46,501 nt of DNA from a virus. This document shows, one piece after another, positions 29,424 through 39,092 of this stretch. How positions within the stretch are numbered: the first letter of the stretch is position 1; each line of letters begins with the position of its first letter. The position numbers and the translations under genes are program-made. The notes beneath the pieces were generated by a model that was given only the letters and a program-made list of their open reading frames with translations, did no database searches and had not been told where the DNA came from. The stretch covers positions 1 through 46,501 of the IMG/VR virus record IMGVR_UViG_3300041955_000060. One strand, given 5' to 3'.

Positions 29424-31724
29424 CTAATGTCCTATCGTTGTCCCTGTAAACGCCGTGAAGTTCGGCTGCCCGAACGGTGTAATCGTAGCGTACCAAATCG
29501 TCCCAACTGTGCCCGTCCACTTGGGCTGGCTCGCGTCGTACGCTCCATCAATCCAAATCTGCGCTCCTGCCCCCGTCACCGAGTACGTGCTCGGACATCC
29601 CTTCCCCGACATCAAGAAAAAGTTCCCGTTCTGGATAATTGCGTTCCCCTCGGTGTCTTGCCGAGAATAAATCGTAATCCCGCCGTTCGCTTGGCTACTG
29701 TTGACAACATACATCGTTACCCCCGCTGCATGCGTCTCTCCGCCCACCAACGTCAACATCCCACACGAGCCTGCCGCTTGCAAGGAAATCGTAGCGTTCG
29801 ACCTGTCGTACCAATTCGTAATCGTGTGGTTGCCGCCGTCCATGTAGTTCAACCCGATATTGATTCCGCCAGTGCACAATGACGTGTAGTTGCTATCGTT
29901 CGACTTTCCGCTTACGTTGTTAATGCCAATGCCGAACCCGTTGTACCCGAACGCCGAAACTCGCTTGAAGTACATGTTCTCACAGTTTGCACCGTACTGC
30001 GTGTCATAGATGAAGCCGTATCCAGCTGTCGTGTTCTGGTTGTAAAAGTAGCAGTCCTCGAACGAGTCGCTTCGGCCGTTGCCAGCAAAATGAAACACTG
30101 CGTTCGTGTTGCTGCCCGTGAACACCAGCCCCGTGAACTTGAGCGCCTCGGCATACGTCCCACTGTCTCCGTAAACCAGAACGCCATCTGCTCCCGTTGT
30201 CCCCGTCCAAATGTATCCGGGCGAGACGTTCGGAGCCCCCGTCCAACCATTGCTTCCCTGCATCCGCGACTCAACCGTAAAGTTGTTCGTGTTATGCATC
30301 ACCCACCCGCTTCCATTGTAAATGAAGCGCGGGTCGAGATAAATACCAGAGTAGCCTGCCGCAATCGCTGCCGGAACAATCGTTGACAGCAACGGAGCTG
30401 TGGCCGTAGTCAACCCTCCGTGCACGAAATACAACCCCGGCGGTGCCGTTATCTGGCTGATATCGATAACCGTTCCCGTGAACGCAGAGAACGTCGGGTT
30501 CGAATACACATCAAAGTTGCCCTGAACGATAAGCGTTCCAGACGAACCAGTTACCGTAAAGTTTCCCGAGTCAAAGCTTGCGCTGAAATATGCCGTCCCG
30601 CTTCCAGAAATTACCAGTGGCGTTGACGCTGCCGCTCCTCGCCCCGAGTTGAAACTGAGTATCCCGCTACCTCCAACCTGAACTCCGAGGCCGGGGCTAC
30701 CAACCGTAATCAACGCTCCGTTGTCGAGCGAAACGTGCCCGTTATTGACAGAAAGCGCAACCGAAACCGAAGACGTGTTGTTCCACGGCTCGCCGCCAGC
30801 AAACGAAATGTTGCCTACCGTCCCGCCTGCCGCAACGTAATACCCGTATGTCGCGCTCGTTCTGTCATAGTAGTTAAGCCACGTCCACTGGCCCCCGTTC
30901 AGATGATATACCCCGTACACGCCCGCTGCAATCCGAACGTTGTCCATCTTTGTGTCGTTGGACCGCAGCGAGTTGTCGTTGATTCCAATTCCAATAGCAG
31001 CATATGCCCCATCAAAATACGTACTCGCCCACTCGTTGTCTTCGTTCGCGCCCGGTACAAGCTGCGAATCGTCAGCCCATGCGAACGGCGCTACTTGAAT
31101 GCTTGCCGGCGTCGAACCATTCGTGTTTCGAATGTAGCAATTGTATCCGCCACTTGCATGAACGCTCCCGCCAAAATGCAGAACTGCCCCTGCCGCCGTC
31201 GTTCCAATCAACGCCATACCAACGAACTGAATGTTCTGACAGTTAATCAACTGCATACAATCGCCAGTCGCTGTCGTAAAATTGATGTACCCTGTCGGTG
31301 CGTTGTTCCGCAGATACCCCTGCGTGAACGACAAGAACGTAAAGTTATTCACTCCAGTCAACACAATCGATGCCGCGTTGTAAATTACATCCGGGTGCAC
31401 ACAGATTCCCTGATACCCCGCCGTAATCGCATTGTTAATTGCTGTCTGCGTGAACCCGCTGGCCGAAGCAATATACAGATACCCCGGCGGTGTCCCTGCC
31501 CCAGCTACCCACACCGTTCCGTTATACTGCAAGACGTTGCTGGCTACCAATGACGCAATCGAAACCGGGACTCCCTGAACTCCGCTAACAGTGACTGACG
31601 CCACCGCCGTCCCTGTCAAGTCCCCGCCGAACGCCGGAGCTACACTAAGGACGACTGTCGTGCCCGCCTCGGACACCGTAGCCGTCCCGCCCAAACTGTC
31701 TTTGATTAGGAGGTTTGCCGCCAT
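29424..31724 (-). CDS. Tail fibre/receptor-binding protein, duplicated beta-helix
   Basis: 766 residues. A short N-terminal beta domain (MAANLLIKDS) resembles that of the next upstream gene and may attach the fibre. Two related halves follow, at about 80-370 and 430-740. Each begins PPGLYF/PPGYLY, contains AGY-GI--(H/D)P, later HFAG/HFGG, then GIGIN and NWYDR/NYYDR. Both are Asn/Gly/Thr-rich right-handed beta-helix-like sequences typical of viral fibres. Host binding is inferred. The start overlaps the previous stop (TAATG). Confidence 0.75.
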   Translation of the reverse strand: MAANLLIKDSLGGTATVSEAGTTVVLSVAPAFGGDLTGTAVASVTVSGVQGVPVSIASLVASNVLQYNGTVWVAGAGTPPGYLYIASASGFTQTAINNAITAGYQGICVHPDVIYNAASIVLTGVNNFTFLSFTQGYLRNNAPTGYINFTTATGDCMQLINCQNIQFVGMALIGTTAAGAVLHFGGSVHASGGYNCYIRNTNGSTPASIQVAPFAWADDSQLVPGANEDNEWASTYFDGAYAAIGIGINDNSLRSNDTKMDNVRIAAGVYGVYHLNGGQWTWLNYYDRTSATYGYYVAAGGTVGNISFAGGEPWNNTSSVSVALSVNNGHVSLDNGALITVGSPGLGVQVGGSGILSFNSGRGAAASTPLVISGSGTAYFSASFDSGNFTVTGSSGTLIVQGNFDVYSNPTFSAFTGTVIDISQITAPPGLYFVHGGLTTATAPLLSTIVPAAIAAGYSGIYLDPRFIYNGSGWVMHNTNNFTVESRMQGSNGWTGAPNVSPGYIWTGTTGADGVLVYGDSGTYAEALKFTGLVFTGSNTNAVFHFAGNGRSDSFEDCYFYNQNTTAGYGFIYDTQYGANCENMYFKRVSAFGYNGFGIGINNVSGKSNDSNYTSLCTGGINIGLNYMDGGNHTITNWYDRSNATISLQAAGSCGMLTLVGGETHAAGVTMYVVNSSQANGGITIYSRQDTEGNAIIQNGNFFLMSGKGCPSTYSVTGAGAQIWIDGAYDASQPKWTGTVGTIWYATITPFGQPNFTAFTGTTIGH

Positions 31725-33310
31725 TACGTCTCCTCAAGCTTTGCTATCCGAGCCTCCAGCTTCTCAATCACTTCCTGCTGCGCCTTAAGAATCCCGACAA
31801 TCCAATGCGTGTAACCCGGGAAACTGACTCCGTAGATAGGGTCCTTCACGTCTTTGCTTCCGTGACGATACGATTTGCTCCTCACTCCATCTGGGAGTGT
31901 ATCCGCCGCAACTGCTGGATGGAATTCATCCATAGTCCAAGTGCTTCCATCCGGCTTAATCCATTGACGATGCATCCCGAACCGAACTCCCTTCAACTCT
32001 GCCAACACGTTGCCGCCGTAAGGCTGGAAATCTGGCTTTAGATGCGAATCAGAACCAACGTTTATCGACCCTATGCTGAGCTGATATCCAGTATTGGTAG
32101 CTGCGGCCGCCGCAAGAACCGCCGCCACCGCATTGCCCGATACATTGTCAAGGAACTCCAACGTCGTTCCAGCCATCCCGGCAATAATCTGAGCAGCAGA
32201 AGTCCGAGTGGACGTATTCATGAAAACCAATGACGGGTATATCGTGCCCGACAATGTAATCGTGCTTGCAAACGATTCGTTGGGCGTCCATGTCAACGAT
32301 GCCGCCTGATTAATCGATACCTGACTTCCCGACACGTTGATGCCCGTCCCAGCCGTAAGCGCCGAAAGCCCCGTGTTCGTAATCGTGAGCACATTTCCCG
32401 AGCCAGAAATACTAATCCCCGTTCCTGCCGATAGCCCCGTAAGAACTCCGCTCCAAGCACTTGCACTCAATGTTCCAGTTACCGTCGCCCCGCCGGAGCC
32501 AAGCTGAAGAATCGTGCTGTTGTTAATTCGCATGAACACGTTCTTTCCAGACGCGGCATTCACAAACGTGTTACCAGAGCTGTCTTGAAGCATTGCATAC
32601 GAGTTCGAGCCCGACACCGAACCCAAACTGGCGTTCTGAATCCCGGCATACGTAGGCCCCTCTTGCCCGAGCACCCACGATGCCGCCGCCACTCCACTAT
32701 TAACAATGAGCGAACTTGCAACCGCCGCGCCTCCGAGCATGCTGACGTTTCCATCTACTGTCAGACTTCCAGCCACAACCATGTTCCCAGAGCCGTCATC
32801 GAGAGTCGTTCGGCCTGCCGGGTCGGTAATTCCGGGCACATACGTATGGCCGCTCGTATACAGAGCCCCGCCGGCACCTCCTATCAACATCGCAACATTC
32901 GTAGTTCCCGGGAAGCCATTTGCCGTTGAACTACTCTTGTTTGTCATCCCAATGATAAGCGAATCGAAATCTTCCGTGGCGAACCAGCCGAGCGTCTCGG
33001 CGTTGTCATAGAACCCACTAACCAAGGATGGCTGCGCGTTCGTATTGTTTCCCAACGAGTTCGCTTGCCCGCCAAGATATATCGGGCCCGGGCCGAACGC
33101 CATTGCCACCGAGTACGTCGCCGGATGCGTGTAACTAATGTCTACCGTTACCACGCCGCCAACGTTCCCGACTATCAACGTTTGATTCGGGCTCGATATC
33201 CCCGATAGCACTTGCCCCGTGCCGACCGTGAGTACCACCGGAATCGTGCCGCTCTCCCAGACTGTGCACGCCCGGCTTTGGCCGTCCTCAATATTCAGAT
33301 TCGCTGCCAT
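31724..33310 (-). CDS. Tail fibre protein with S74-like C-terminal chaperone domain
   Basis: 528 residues. The N-terminal domain matches the downstream fibre (MAANLxIxD). The middle is Gly/Ser/Thr/Val-rich, as in elongated fibres. The C-terminal 110 residues contain SDSHLKPDFQPYG and end in a coiled coil (IEKLEARIAKLEE), the layout of Peptidase_S74 intramolecular chaperones that trim themselves after trimer folding. The exact catalytic Ser is not certain. GGAGGG precedes the ATG, and a TATA box is at 33335-33347. Confidence 0.7.
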   Translation of the reverse strand: MAANLNIEDGQSRACTVWESGTIPVVLTVGTGQVLSGISSPNQTLIVGNVGGVVTVDISYTHPATYSVAMAFGPGPIYLGGQANSLGNNTNAQPSLVSGFYDNAETLGWFATEDFDSLIIGMTNKSSSTANGFPGTTNVAMLIGGAGGALYTSGHTYVPGITDPAGRTTLDDGSGNMVVAGSLTVDGNVSMLGGAAVASSLIVNSGVAAASWVLGQEGPTYAGIQNASLGSVSGSNSYAMLQDSSGNTFVNAASGKNVFMRINNSTILQLGSGGATVTGTLSASAWSGVLTGLSAGTGISISGSGNVLTITNTGLSALTAGTGINVSGSQVSINQAASLTWTPNESFASTITLSGTIYPSLVFMNTSTRTSAAQIIAGMAGTTLEFLDNVSGNAVAAVLAAAAATNTGYQLSIGSINVGSDSHLKPDFQPYGGNVLAELKGVRFGMHRQWIKPDGSTWTMDEFHPAVAADTLPDGVRSKSYRHGSKDVKDPIYGVSFPGYTHWIVGILKAQQEVIEKLEARIAKLEET

Positions 33311-33334
33311 CTACCCTCCTTTACCGTCACCTGC

Positions 33335-33347
33335 CTACTTAAACCTT
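33335..33347 (-). promoter_or_regulatory. TATA/BRE promoter of the fibre genes
   Basis: AAGGTTTAAGTAG, identical to 15004-15016. The TATA centre is about 28 nt from ATG 33310, although a GGAGGG ribosome site lies in the gap. Confidence 0.6.
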
Positions 33348-35586
33348 ACCCCTGCGATTGCACCGCTACAACATTGAACAAAGCCAGCTGAGTATCGTCT
33401 GCCGATGCCACGAAACTTGTCGTTACCGTCTCGCCGCTCTTGAACGTGACTTGAACCCCCGTCTGCGAAACCTGCACGTCCTGCACAATACAATTATACA
33501 ACGTCGTTCCGTCCGCAAAATTAAGCGTGTACAAATTCTGCCGTGTAATCGATACCTCGCTTCCTTGAGCGAACGTTGCTGCCACCGTGCTAACGTGAAT
33601 CGTTGCGTAAGGCGCTATTGTCCACTGATAAAAGTTCTGAACCGCGAACACGTTCTGAGTGCCGATGAAAACTGGGTATCTTCCCGGAGCATATATCGGC
33701 CCTCCCGTCAACTGAACTGTTCCCGTGATACTTGCTGAGTACTCAAAAATCCACGTACCCTGCGTTCCACACGCTGTAACCGCCGCAATCGAATAGTCTG
33801 CATCCCAATCTACGTCTTGAATCTTCCACCCCGCCGGCAACGTAAGCGTCTGTAAGACAGTGCCACCCGGAAGTGCTCCGTTAATCGTGTACTGCTGAAC
33901 GAACGCTACTGTGTTCGTGCCAGCCAAAAGCAACCCGTTCCCGCCGATAATCGCTGCCCCCATCAATACCCCGCCGGGAACGAACGTCCCAACGTTCACC
34001 GTACCAAGGACTCCCGTATTCGTCATGAACCAGTACGGAATCAAACTCCCGCCCGTGCAAGCATAAAGCCAATTTGCCGGCGCATCCACTATCAATCCAG
34101 TGACATTATACGCCGTGGTTCCAGCAATCGTGCCTATCACAGACACCACCGCGCCACTGCTCGTTCCAACCACCCACTGGCCTATTCCCTGCGACGCAAT
34201 CGTATTAATCGTTCCACTAACCGAGGCCACTTGTGATGTCGTTCTCATGTACCAATTCGTAGCATAAATTGCGCCTGCCGTGCTCGCTGTAAACAGTGTA
34301 TCCTGCCCATCGTAGTCGATGTTCTGCGCTCTCAACGAACCAGCCACTCCAATCGTTCCAGCGATAGACATGTTACCCGTCATAAACCCGTTGAGCCTCG
34401 ATATCTGCGTCCCGGCTACCACGCAGTACTCAGGGCTTTCCGAGTTTCGAACATAGGCCCCGCCAACAAACCCACTTTGCAGCTTCGTGACTATCGGAAC
34501 TGTCCCACCTGTCACTGGCGAAAGAAACACTCCAACGCTCGGAACGCATGTAAACCAATACTTGTTGTCGCCAATGTATGCATTGATACTACCGAGGATG
34601 TCTACCCCCGACACATCGAACCAACGATTCGTCATAATCACCGCCGTCCAAACGCCATTCTCGAACGTAGCCTGATACTGCAATGCGATGTTCGTCAAGT
34701 TCGTCTGGTCTGAAGCCGTTACGAACAACCAGTCGCTACCGAGCGTCCTGCTTGGCTTGCCGATTCCAGCTACACCAGTAATTATACCTCCCGAATCCTG
34801 CTCACCAACCACCGTCCAATTTCCGTACTCCTCGCTTGGGTCGTAATTTTTGCTCGTGCCAACAATCACATCTCTGTTCTCTGTCAGCGTTATCGTCCCA
34901 ACTGCCGCATTACTTGGCAAGTATCGGTAGTTCGTCAGCATCAAGTTGCCGACAGCATCCGTGTATGCCGTGTAGCCGAACCCCTGCGCAATCGATTCAA
35001 TCTTCTGCAGCACCTGCCCGCTTGAGAAGCCCCATCCAAAAATCTGCGGAATCTCGCCCGCCGGGATATTGATGCCCATCCGCTCCGTCTGCGTTGCCCC
35101 GAGCCCACCAACTTGCAGCGCATAGCTTTTGAGCAAATCACTTACCCCCAACACCGCCGAATCCCGTGAAATGTCTCCCGCGTTGCTTACCGCCTGAGCC
35201 AAACCATACCCGCCATCGTAGGCCGTAAAATCATACGTATAATCACTGTTCTTGTTCACTGCATACACCCACCCGTAGAACGCAGGATGGCCGCGATAGT
35301 AAAACTCAACTCTGTCTCCGATACCAATCGATGCTCCTATCGTCGCCAACGTTGTGAATGCCAAACTACCAGCAATGCTTATCATCCGTTCTGTGCCAAT
35401 CTTATACGCGGGAATCACTGTCCCGACAAGCACTGTGCCGCCAGCATGGAATATCTGACATGGATACTGCGTTCCGCCGCTTCCAATCTGGTTGATGACA
35501 TTTGCGCCGTAGAAGAAATACGGTGTCGGCGCTACGGCTGGAGTTACGGTAACTGAACCAACCACTTGCGTCGAAAAGACTGTCAT
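33346..35586 (-). CDS. Large tail/hub protein with propeller-like region
   Basis: 746 residues, no Cys-rich motif. The first 350 residues have hub-like features (DRVEFYYRG, GYGLAQAV, LMLTNYRYLPS). Residues about 400-630 have repeated short hydrophobic-beta units with GT/IG turns, as in beta-propellers or beta-helices. The C-terminal part is beta-rich. The place between tail tip genes and fibres fits a baseplate or tail-tip hub. Family not certain. GAGGTAGC precedes the ATG. Confidence 0.6.
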   Translation of the reverse strand: MTVFSTQVVGSVTVTPAVAPTPYFFYGANVINQIGSGGTQYPCQIFHAGGTVLVGTVIPAYKIGTERMISIAGSLAFTTLATIGASIGIGDRVEFYYRGHPAFYGWVYAVNKNSDYTYDFTAYDGGYGLAQAVSNAGDISRDSAVLGVSDLLKSYALQVGGLGATQTERMGINIPAGEIPQIFGWGFSSGQVLQKIESIAQGFGYTAYTDAVGNLMLTNYRYLPSNAAVGTITLTENRDVIVGTSKNYDPSEEYGNWTVVGEQDSGGIITGVAGIGKPSRTLGSDWLFVTASDQTNLTNIALQYQATFENGVWTAVIMTNRWFDVSGVDILGSINAYIGDNKYWFTCVPSVGVFLSPVTGGTVPIVTKLQSGFVGGAYVRNSESPEYCVVAGTQISRLNGFMTGNMSIAGTIGVAGSLRAQNIDYDGQDTLFTASTAGAIYATNWYMRTTSQVASVSGTINTIASQGIGQWVVGTSSGAVVSVIGTIAGTTAYNVTGLIVDAPANWLYACTGGSLIPYWFMTNTGVLGTVNVGTFVPGGVLMGAAIIGGNGLLLAGTNTVAFVQQYTINGALPGGTVLQTLTLPAGWKIQDVDWDADYSIAAVTACGTQGTWIFEYSASITGTVQLTGGPIYAPGRYPVFIGTQNVFAVQNFYQWTIAPYATIHVSTVAATFAQGSEVSITRQNLYTLNFADGTTLYNCIVQDVQVSQTGVQVTFKSGETVTTSFVASADDTQLALFNVVAVQSQG

Positions 35587-35592
35587 GCTACC

Positions 35593-36009
35593 TCAGATAA
35601 TCGTCCCCGCGTACATCGTCATTGTGCCCGTGAACGTGTTCGGCTCCCCCTGCACATACGTCAGCTGCATCGTGTAGATGAATCCCTGAATACTTATCGT
35701 GCCCATCTCGGGCACCACGAGATTGTACCCCGCCGTGCTGGCCCCCGGCTGGAACGACCCTGCCAGCGCACCAGTGGCGTTCCCACTCAATAGAATCCAG
35801 TCCCCGGCCACTGTGCCCGTACTATTGAGCGCCCCTGTAACCATCCAACTAACCGTAACCGATGGCTGCCCGCCACCAAAGTTCATCAATAGCGGAATGT
35901 TCTGCAGCGGAATCGGCATCTGCGTTACCTCTACTTGCTGGTTGAACGTCAACGCTGTCGCTATCGGGAAATTGTACTGCGCATTCGTCGTCAAATCTTG
36001 TATGTACAT
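35593..36009 (-). CDS. Tail protein, beta-rich, 138 aa
   Basis: 138 residues, Thr/Gly/Val-rich beta sequence with no charged clusters. It begins 1 nt after the tape-measure stop and ends 6 nt before the hub gene, the place of a distal tail or tail-tip adaptor protein. No family recognised. Confidence 0.6.
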   Translation of the reverse strand: MYIQDLTTNAQYNFPIATALTFNQQVEVTQMPIPLQNIPLLMNFGGGQPSVTVSWMVTGALNSTGTVAGDWILLSGNATGALAGSFQPGASTAGYNLVVPEMGTISIQGFIYTMQLTYVQGEPNTFTGTMTMYAGTII

Positions 36010-36010
36010 C

Positions 36011-37585
36011 TCACCACGTCCTCAAGCGCCTAACTTGATTCGACATCTCTTTCGCCACCGCCTGTGCCAATGCTTGGATGTTCGTATCGCTTGAAATCGA
36101 ATTCCCCGTTACGTTCACCGTGATGTTCGCCTGCCCAGAGCTTCCAGCAGGAATCACCGTCTCGCCAGCATGGATATATGCCAACGTATTCTGCGGAACG
36201 TATCCTCCAGTCTGCAAACTCATAACCCCGTTTATCAAACTCTGCCCCCAGTTCGCGGGGTTCGCAGACTGCAGTGCCCCGCCAATGCTATTCAAGATGT
36301 TCATAATCGTGTTAATCGCACTTCCGATTGCCTGAAAAATCGGTTGCATGATGCCATCGAAGAAATTCCAAACGTCCATGATGATGCTCCACACCCCGCT
36401 AATCGCTGTCTCAATTACAGACATCACCGATGCCACGATGCCGCTAAAGAATCCCCATATCGATGACAAGATATTCCACACCCCCGTGAGGATGTCGCGA
36501 ACCTCTCCAATTACCTCCCCGAGCGTTCCAACAAACCAGTTGTAGATATCTTTGAACACAGAAACGAGCGAAGATACCCATGCCCCCAACACCCCCACAA
36601 ACCAGTTGTAAACCGCAACTTCGTCGTTATGAAGCGCCTGCATCCCGCTCGATATACCGCCAGCCAAAAAGTTGCCGACACCAACGAATACCTGCCCAAC
36701 TGCTTCGAGGCCGTGAAGAATGTCCAAATCCACCTGACGAATGAAACCGGCCACTGCAAGAATTCCATTCCAAATTCCAGTAGCAACAGAAACGACTCCG
36801 CTGATAGCCGTATTAAAAATCCCTCCCAGCCACGAAATGATTGCGCCGATGACGCCCGCAAGCCAGATGATACTGTTGATGACAATCATGATGACATCGT
36901 ACCACAACGTCACGTAGCCTACAATCACTTCCCAAATGTATCCCAGCACCTTCGAAATTATCGGCGTAATCTCGTTGATGACTTTGAAAATCGCTGCCCA
37001 CGGAAGCTTTCCGAGCAGCTGCAATAGCGGCATCAAGAATGGCATCAAAATCGCCATCAACACCATCGCCAGCGGCAACAGCGCCAACGACATGATTGCG
37101 CCGATGATTTTCATAATCGCCTTAATCGGACCCAACGACTCCAGCACATCCGCAATCTTACCCAAGATGCCGAGCCCAGCCATCCCACCAGCTACACCGG
37201 CTGCAACGCTGCCGCCGCCTTTTTCAACAATCCCCTCTTTGGCCTCCTTGTGCGCCGAAAAATCATACAGCCCAGCCGTAACTCCTGTCGCGAGCGGCCT
37301 CCAATCGAACTTGGGCAGCAACCCCGGCTTCTTCTCGGTTCCTTCTGCCGCCCCTCCTTCGCCCGATGCCGCTTTTACTACCTTAGCTGCCTCTTGAGCA
37401 ATTGCTCCACTCCATGCCGACTTCGCTGCTTTGTCTAACGCCGAGATGAATTCGGGAGATACTGATGCGCCGGTTAGCTTTGCTTCCTGCAATGCCTGCT
37501 GAACAGGAGCGTAAATCTGCCCTTTCAACTTATCCAGCCCCGCAAGCTGGGCCTGTATCGTGAACTTCTTAACTTCTCCGGGCAT
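36011..37585 (-). CDS. Tape measure protein
   Basis: 524 residues. A charged N-terminal part is followed by a very long hydrophobic region (about 120-430) with repeated W/NILSSIWGFFSG-type segments. The C-terminal LQTGGYVPQNTLAYIHAGETVIP stretch is the conserved end of many tape-measure proteins. It would set tail length (about 70-80 nm at 1.5 angstrom per residue) and guide DNA entry. It is short for a siphovirus. The start lies 17 nt inside the end of the tail chaperone frame. Confidence 0.85.
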   Translation of the reverse strand: MPGEVKKFTIQAQLAGLDKLKGQIYAPVQQALQEAKLTGASVSPEFISALDKAAKSAWSGAIAQEAAKVVKAASGEGGAAEGTEKKPGLLPKFDWRPLATGVTAGLYDFSAHKEAKEGIVEKGGGSVAAGVAGGMAGLGILGKIADVLESLGPIKAIMKIIGAIMSLALLPLAMVLMAILMPFLMPLLQLLGKLPWAAIFKVINEITPIISKVLGYIWEVIVGYVTLWYDVIMIVINSIIWLAGVIGAIISWLGGIFNTAISGVVSVATGIWNGILAVAGFIRQVDLDILHGLEAVGQVFVGVGNFLAGGISSGMQALHNDEVAVYNWFVGVLGAWVSSLVSVFKDIYNWFVGTLGEVIGEVRDILTGVWNILSSIWGFFSGIVASVMSVIETAISGVWSIIMDVWNFFDGIMQPIFQAIGSAINTIMNILNSIGGALQSANPANWGQSLINGVMSLQTGGYVPQNTLAYIHAGETVIPAGSSGQANITVNVTGNSISSDTNIQALAQAVAKEMSNQVRRLRTW

Positions 37586-37752
37586 TCAAACTTCGCTCCA
37601 ATTCCACATTCTCCCGCTTCAGTCGTTCCAAAAAGTAGACGACTTCAACGAAGGACATATCAAGTAAGTCCGCCCGCGATATATAAAAGTTCCGAGCGAA
37701 CGCGTATTCTATGTCGAACTGATTTATCTCTATCTCAGTGAGCTTCCTCTCG
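37569..37752 (-). CDS. gpT-like tail chaperone extension made by +1 frameshift
   Basis: About 60 residues in the +1 frame relative to the gene at 37735-38049. It begins ERKLTEIEINQF after the proposed slip site and ends RSLNARRS just inside the tape-measure start. It has no convincing start of its own. Its place between a gpG-like gene and tape measure is the standard gpG/gpGT arrangement of long-tailed viruses, where the extension is made only in a minority of products. Confidence 0.6.
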
Positions 37753-38049
37753 AAAGGTTCCGGGCGTGCTACCCATCCCGTTGTACTCCAAAACCTTCGC
37801 TTGCAAGTCCAACCCGTCCGTAACGTCAAGCTCATGGAAGTCCGTCTTCCCGTCTTCAGCCCTAACCGACGCCTTCATCAGTTCGTCCACCAGCTTCGTC
37901 ATGTCGAGCTTGCCCCTCGATATTCCGCCCATCAGCTCGACAGTGCTCATCGAGCCCATCGCTTTCTGATACTCACCGAACTTGAGTCGGCGGATATAGA
38001 ACTTAGTCGGCTTTCCGTTCACCACATACTCTGTTTCAATCTCGCTCAT
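37735..38049 (-). CDS. gpG-like tail assembly chaperone
   Basis: 104 residues. It starts with a beta hairpin (VNGKPTKFYIRRLKFGEYQ) and has an acidic helical centre, as in many tail-assembly chaperones, and it lies directly upstream of the tape measure. It ends at TGA 37735, but the +1 frame continues for about 60 codons. GGTGG lies upstream of the ATG and a TATA box at 38079-38086. It would keep tape measure soluble until the tail tube forms around it. Confidence 0.7.
   Translation of the reverse strand: MSEIETEYVVNGKPTKFYIRRLKFGEYQKAMGSMSTVELMGGISRGKLDMTKLVDELMKASVRAEDGKTDFHELDVTDGLDLQAKVLEYNGMGSTPGTFREEAH
37751..37756 (-). other. Proposed +1 frameshift site, TTT.C
   Basis: The minus-strand reading is ACC TTT CGA GAG. 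If tRNA-Phe on TTT slips one base to TTC, the next codon becomes GAG and the frame continues as ERKLTEIEINQ. UUU.C is a known +1 slip context. The site lies six codons before the gpG stop. Confidence 0.5.
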
Positions 38050-38077
38050 TGTTTCCCACCTTCCTTAACCCCTTCGT

Positions 38078-38090
38078 GTATTTATAGCTT
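38078..38090 (-). promoter_or_regulatory. TATA/BRE promoter of the tail chaperone
   Basis: AAGC followed by TATAAATA on the minus strand. The ATG at 38049 is about 33 nt from the TATA centre and has a GGTGG site. Confidence 0.65.
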
Positions 38091-38188
38091 CCAACCCCCG
38101 ATTTTAGCCTGCCCCGGCCGTTGGAGGTGCCGTGATAGGCTTTACCGTGCCCCGAGCCTTGCCAGCCCCGTTTCCGCTAATCCTATGC

Positions 38189-39070
38189 CTATACAAACGT
38201 AATCTGCTGGGCACTAAAGTCGAACTTGTCCGTGGCTTCCTTGACTGGCTCCAAGCCCAATGTCCCCTTCGTCAGATAGACGCCCGTAAACGTGACAGTG
38301 TGCGAGCCCATCGTGACAGTAATCGTTCCGCCCGCGTTCGAAGGCACTACCGTGCTTCCAAGCACTGGCAGGTTCATCAGCACGTCAAACGCTGCATCGT
38401 TATGGAATGCTGTGATGTCGCCCGTGATTTCGCTCTTCAGCGGCAAATACGCCTGATAGGTTGCGCTGCCGAGGGCATAGTACAAAGACGCTCCCGTGTC
38501 GATGTTAAAGTTCAACGACTGAATCAACTGAGTCGTTGGCCCAACCGTCATAGCAACGTCCTTCCACGTCAAAAGCTGGCTCGGAATCGTCCCTGCCAAA
38601 ACCGTCCCGGGCACCACCGTTCCGAACGATGCTCCCGTGCCTGTCAACGTAACCTCCACCGGAGAGCCTTGTGTTACCGCAAACTTGGCCGTATTGAATG
38701 CAATCCCACCCACGATGAACTTGTTCCCCTGCGGCGTCCCCAGATTCACTACCCCCGTCGCAATCGCCGTGCCCACCGTGTATGTCCCTCCCGTAGGCGG
38801 CCCAAGAACGAACTGAAGCCATCCCACCGAGTCTTCGCACATGTAGAAGTCGAGAGCGATGCCAACCTTCAGGCCATTCGTGTAAAATGCGCTCGGATAA
38901 CGCTGGTTCAACTGATAGGCCGCTGTCCAGCCGTTGTCCAGCTCGTAGCTCGTAAACTTCGTCATGATTCCCAGCGATGCGAAGTCCACCAAAACCGTGC
39001 CCGAGTTGAAAGTAGTCTCGGTTCCTACATCAAGTGTAAACCCCGTGCCCGAATAGATTGTCTGCGGCAT
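38189..39070 (-). CDS. Major tail (tube) protein
   Basis: 293 residues, beta-rich. It includes DNGWTAAYQLNQRYPSAFY and a late GDITAFHNDAAFDVLM segment, and it ends FDFSAQQITFV. Gene order (neck proteins and QueC upstream, gpG/gpT and tape measure downstream) fits the tail tube. The start is ATG 39070, with GGAGG just upstream and a TATA box whose centre is 27 nt away. In the +1 frame the DNA after the stop could encode about 35 more residues with an ISGNG motif. Confidence 0.75.
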   Translation of the reverse strand: MPQTIYSGTGFTLDVGTETTFNSGTVLVDFASLGIMTKFTSYELDNGWTAAYQLNQRYPSAFYTNGLKVGIALDFYMCEDSVGWLQFVLGPPTGGTYTVGTAIATGVVNLGTPQGNKFIVGGIAFNTAKFAVTQGSPVEVTLTGTGASFGTVVPGTVLAGTIPSQLLTWKDVAMTVGPTTQLIQSLNFNIDTGASLYYALGSATYQAYLPLKSEITGDITAFHNDAAFDVLMNLPVLGSTVVPSNAGGTITVTMGSHTVTFTGVYLTKGTLGLEPVKEATDKFDFSAQQITFV

Positions 39071-39092
39071 CAGTCCTCCTATGCCTCCTTCG

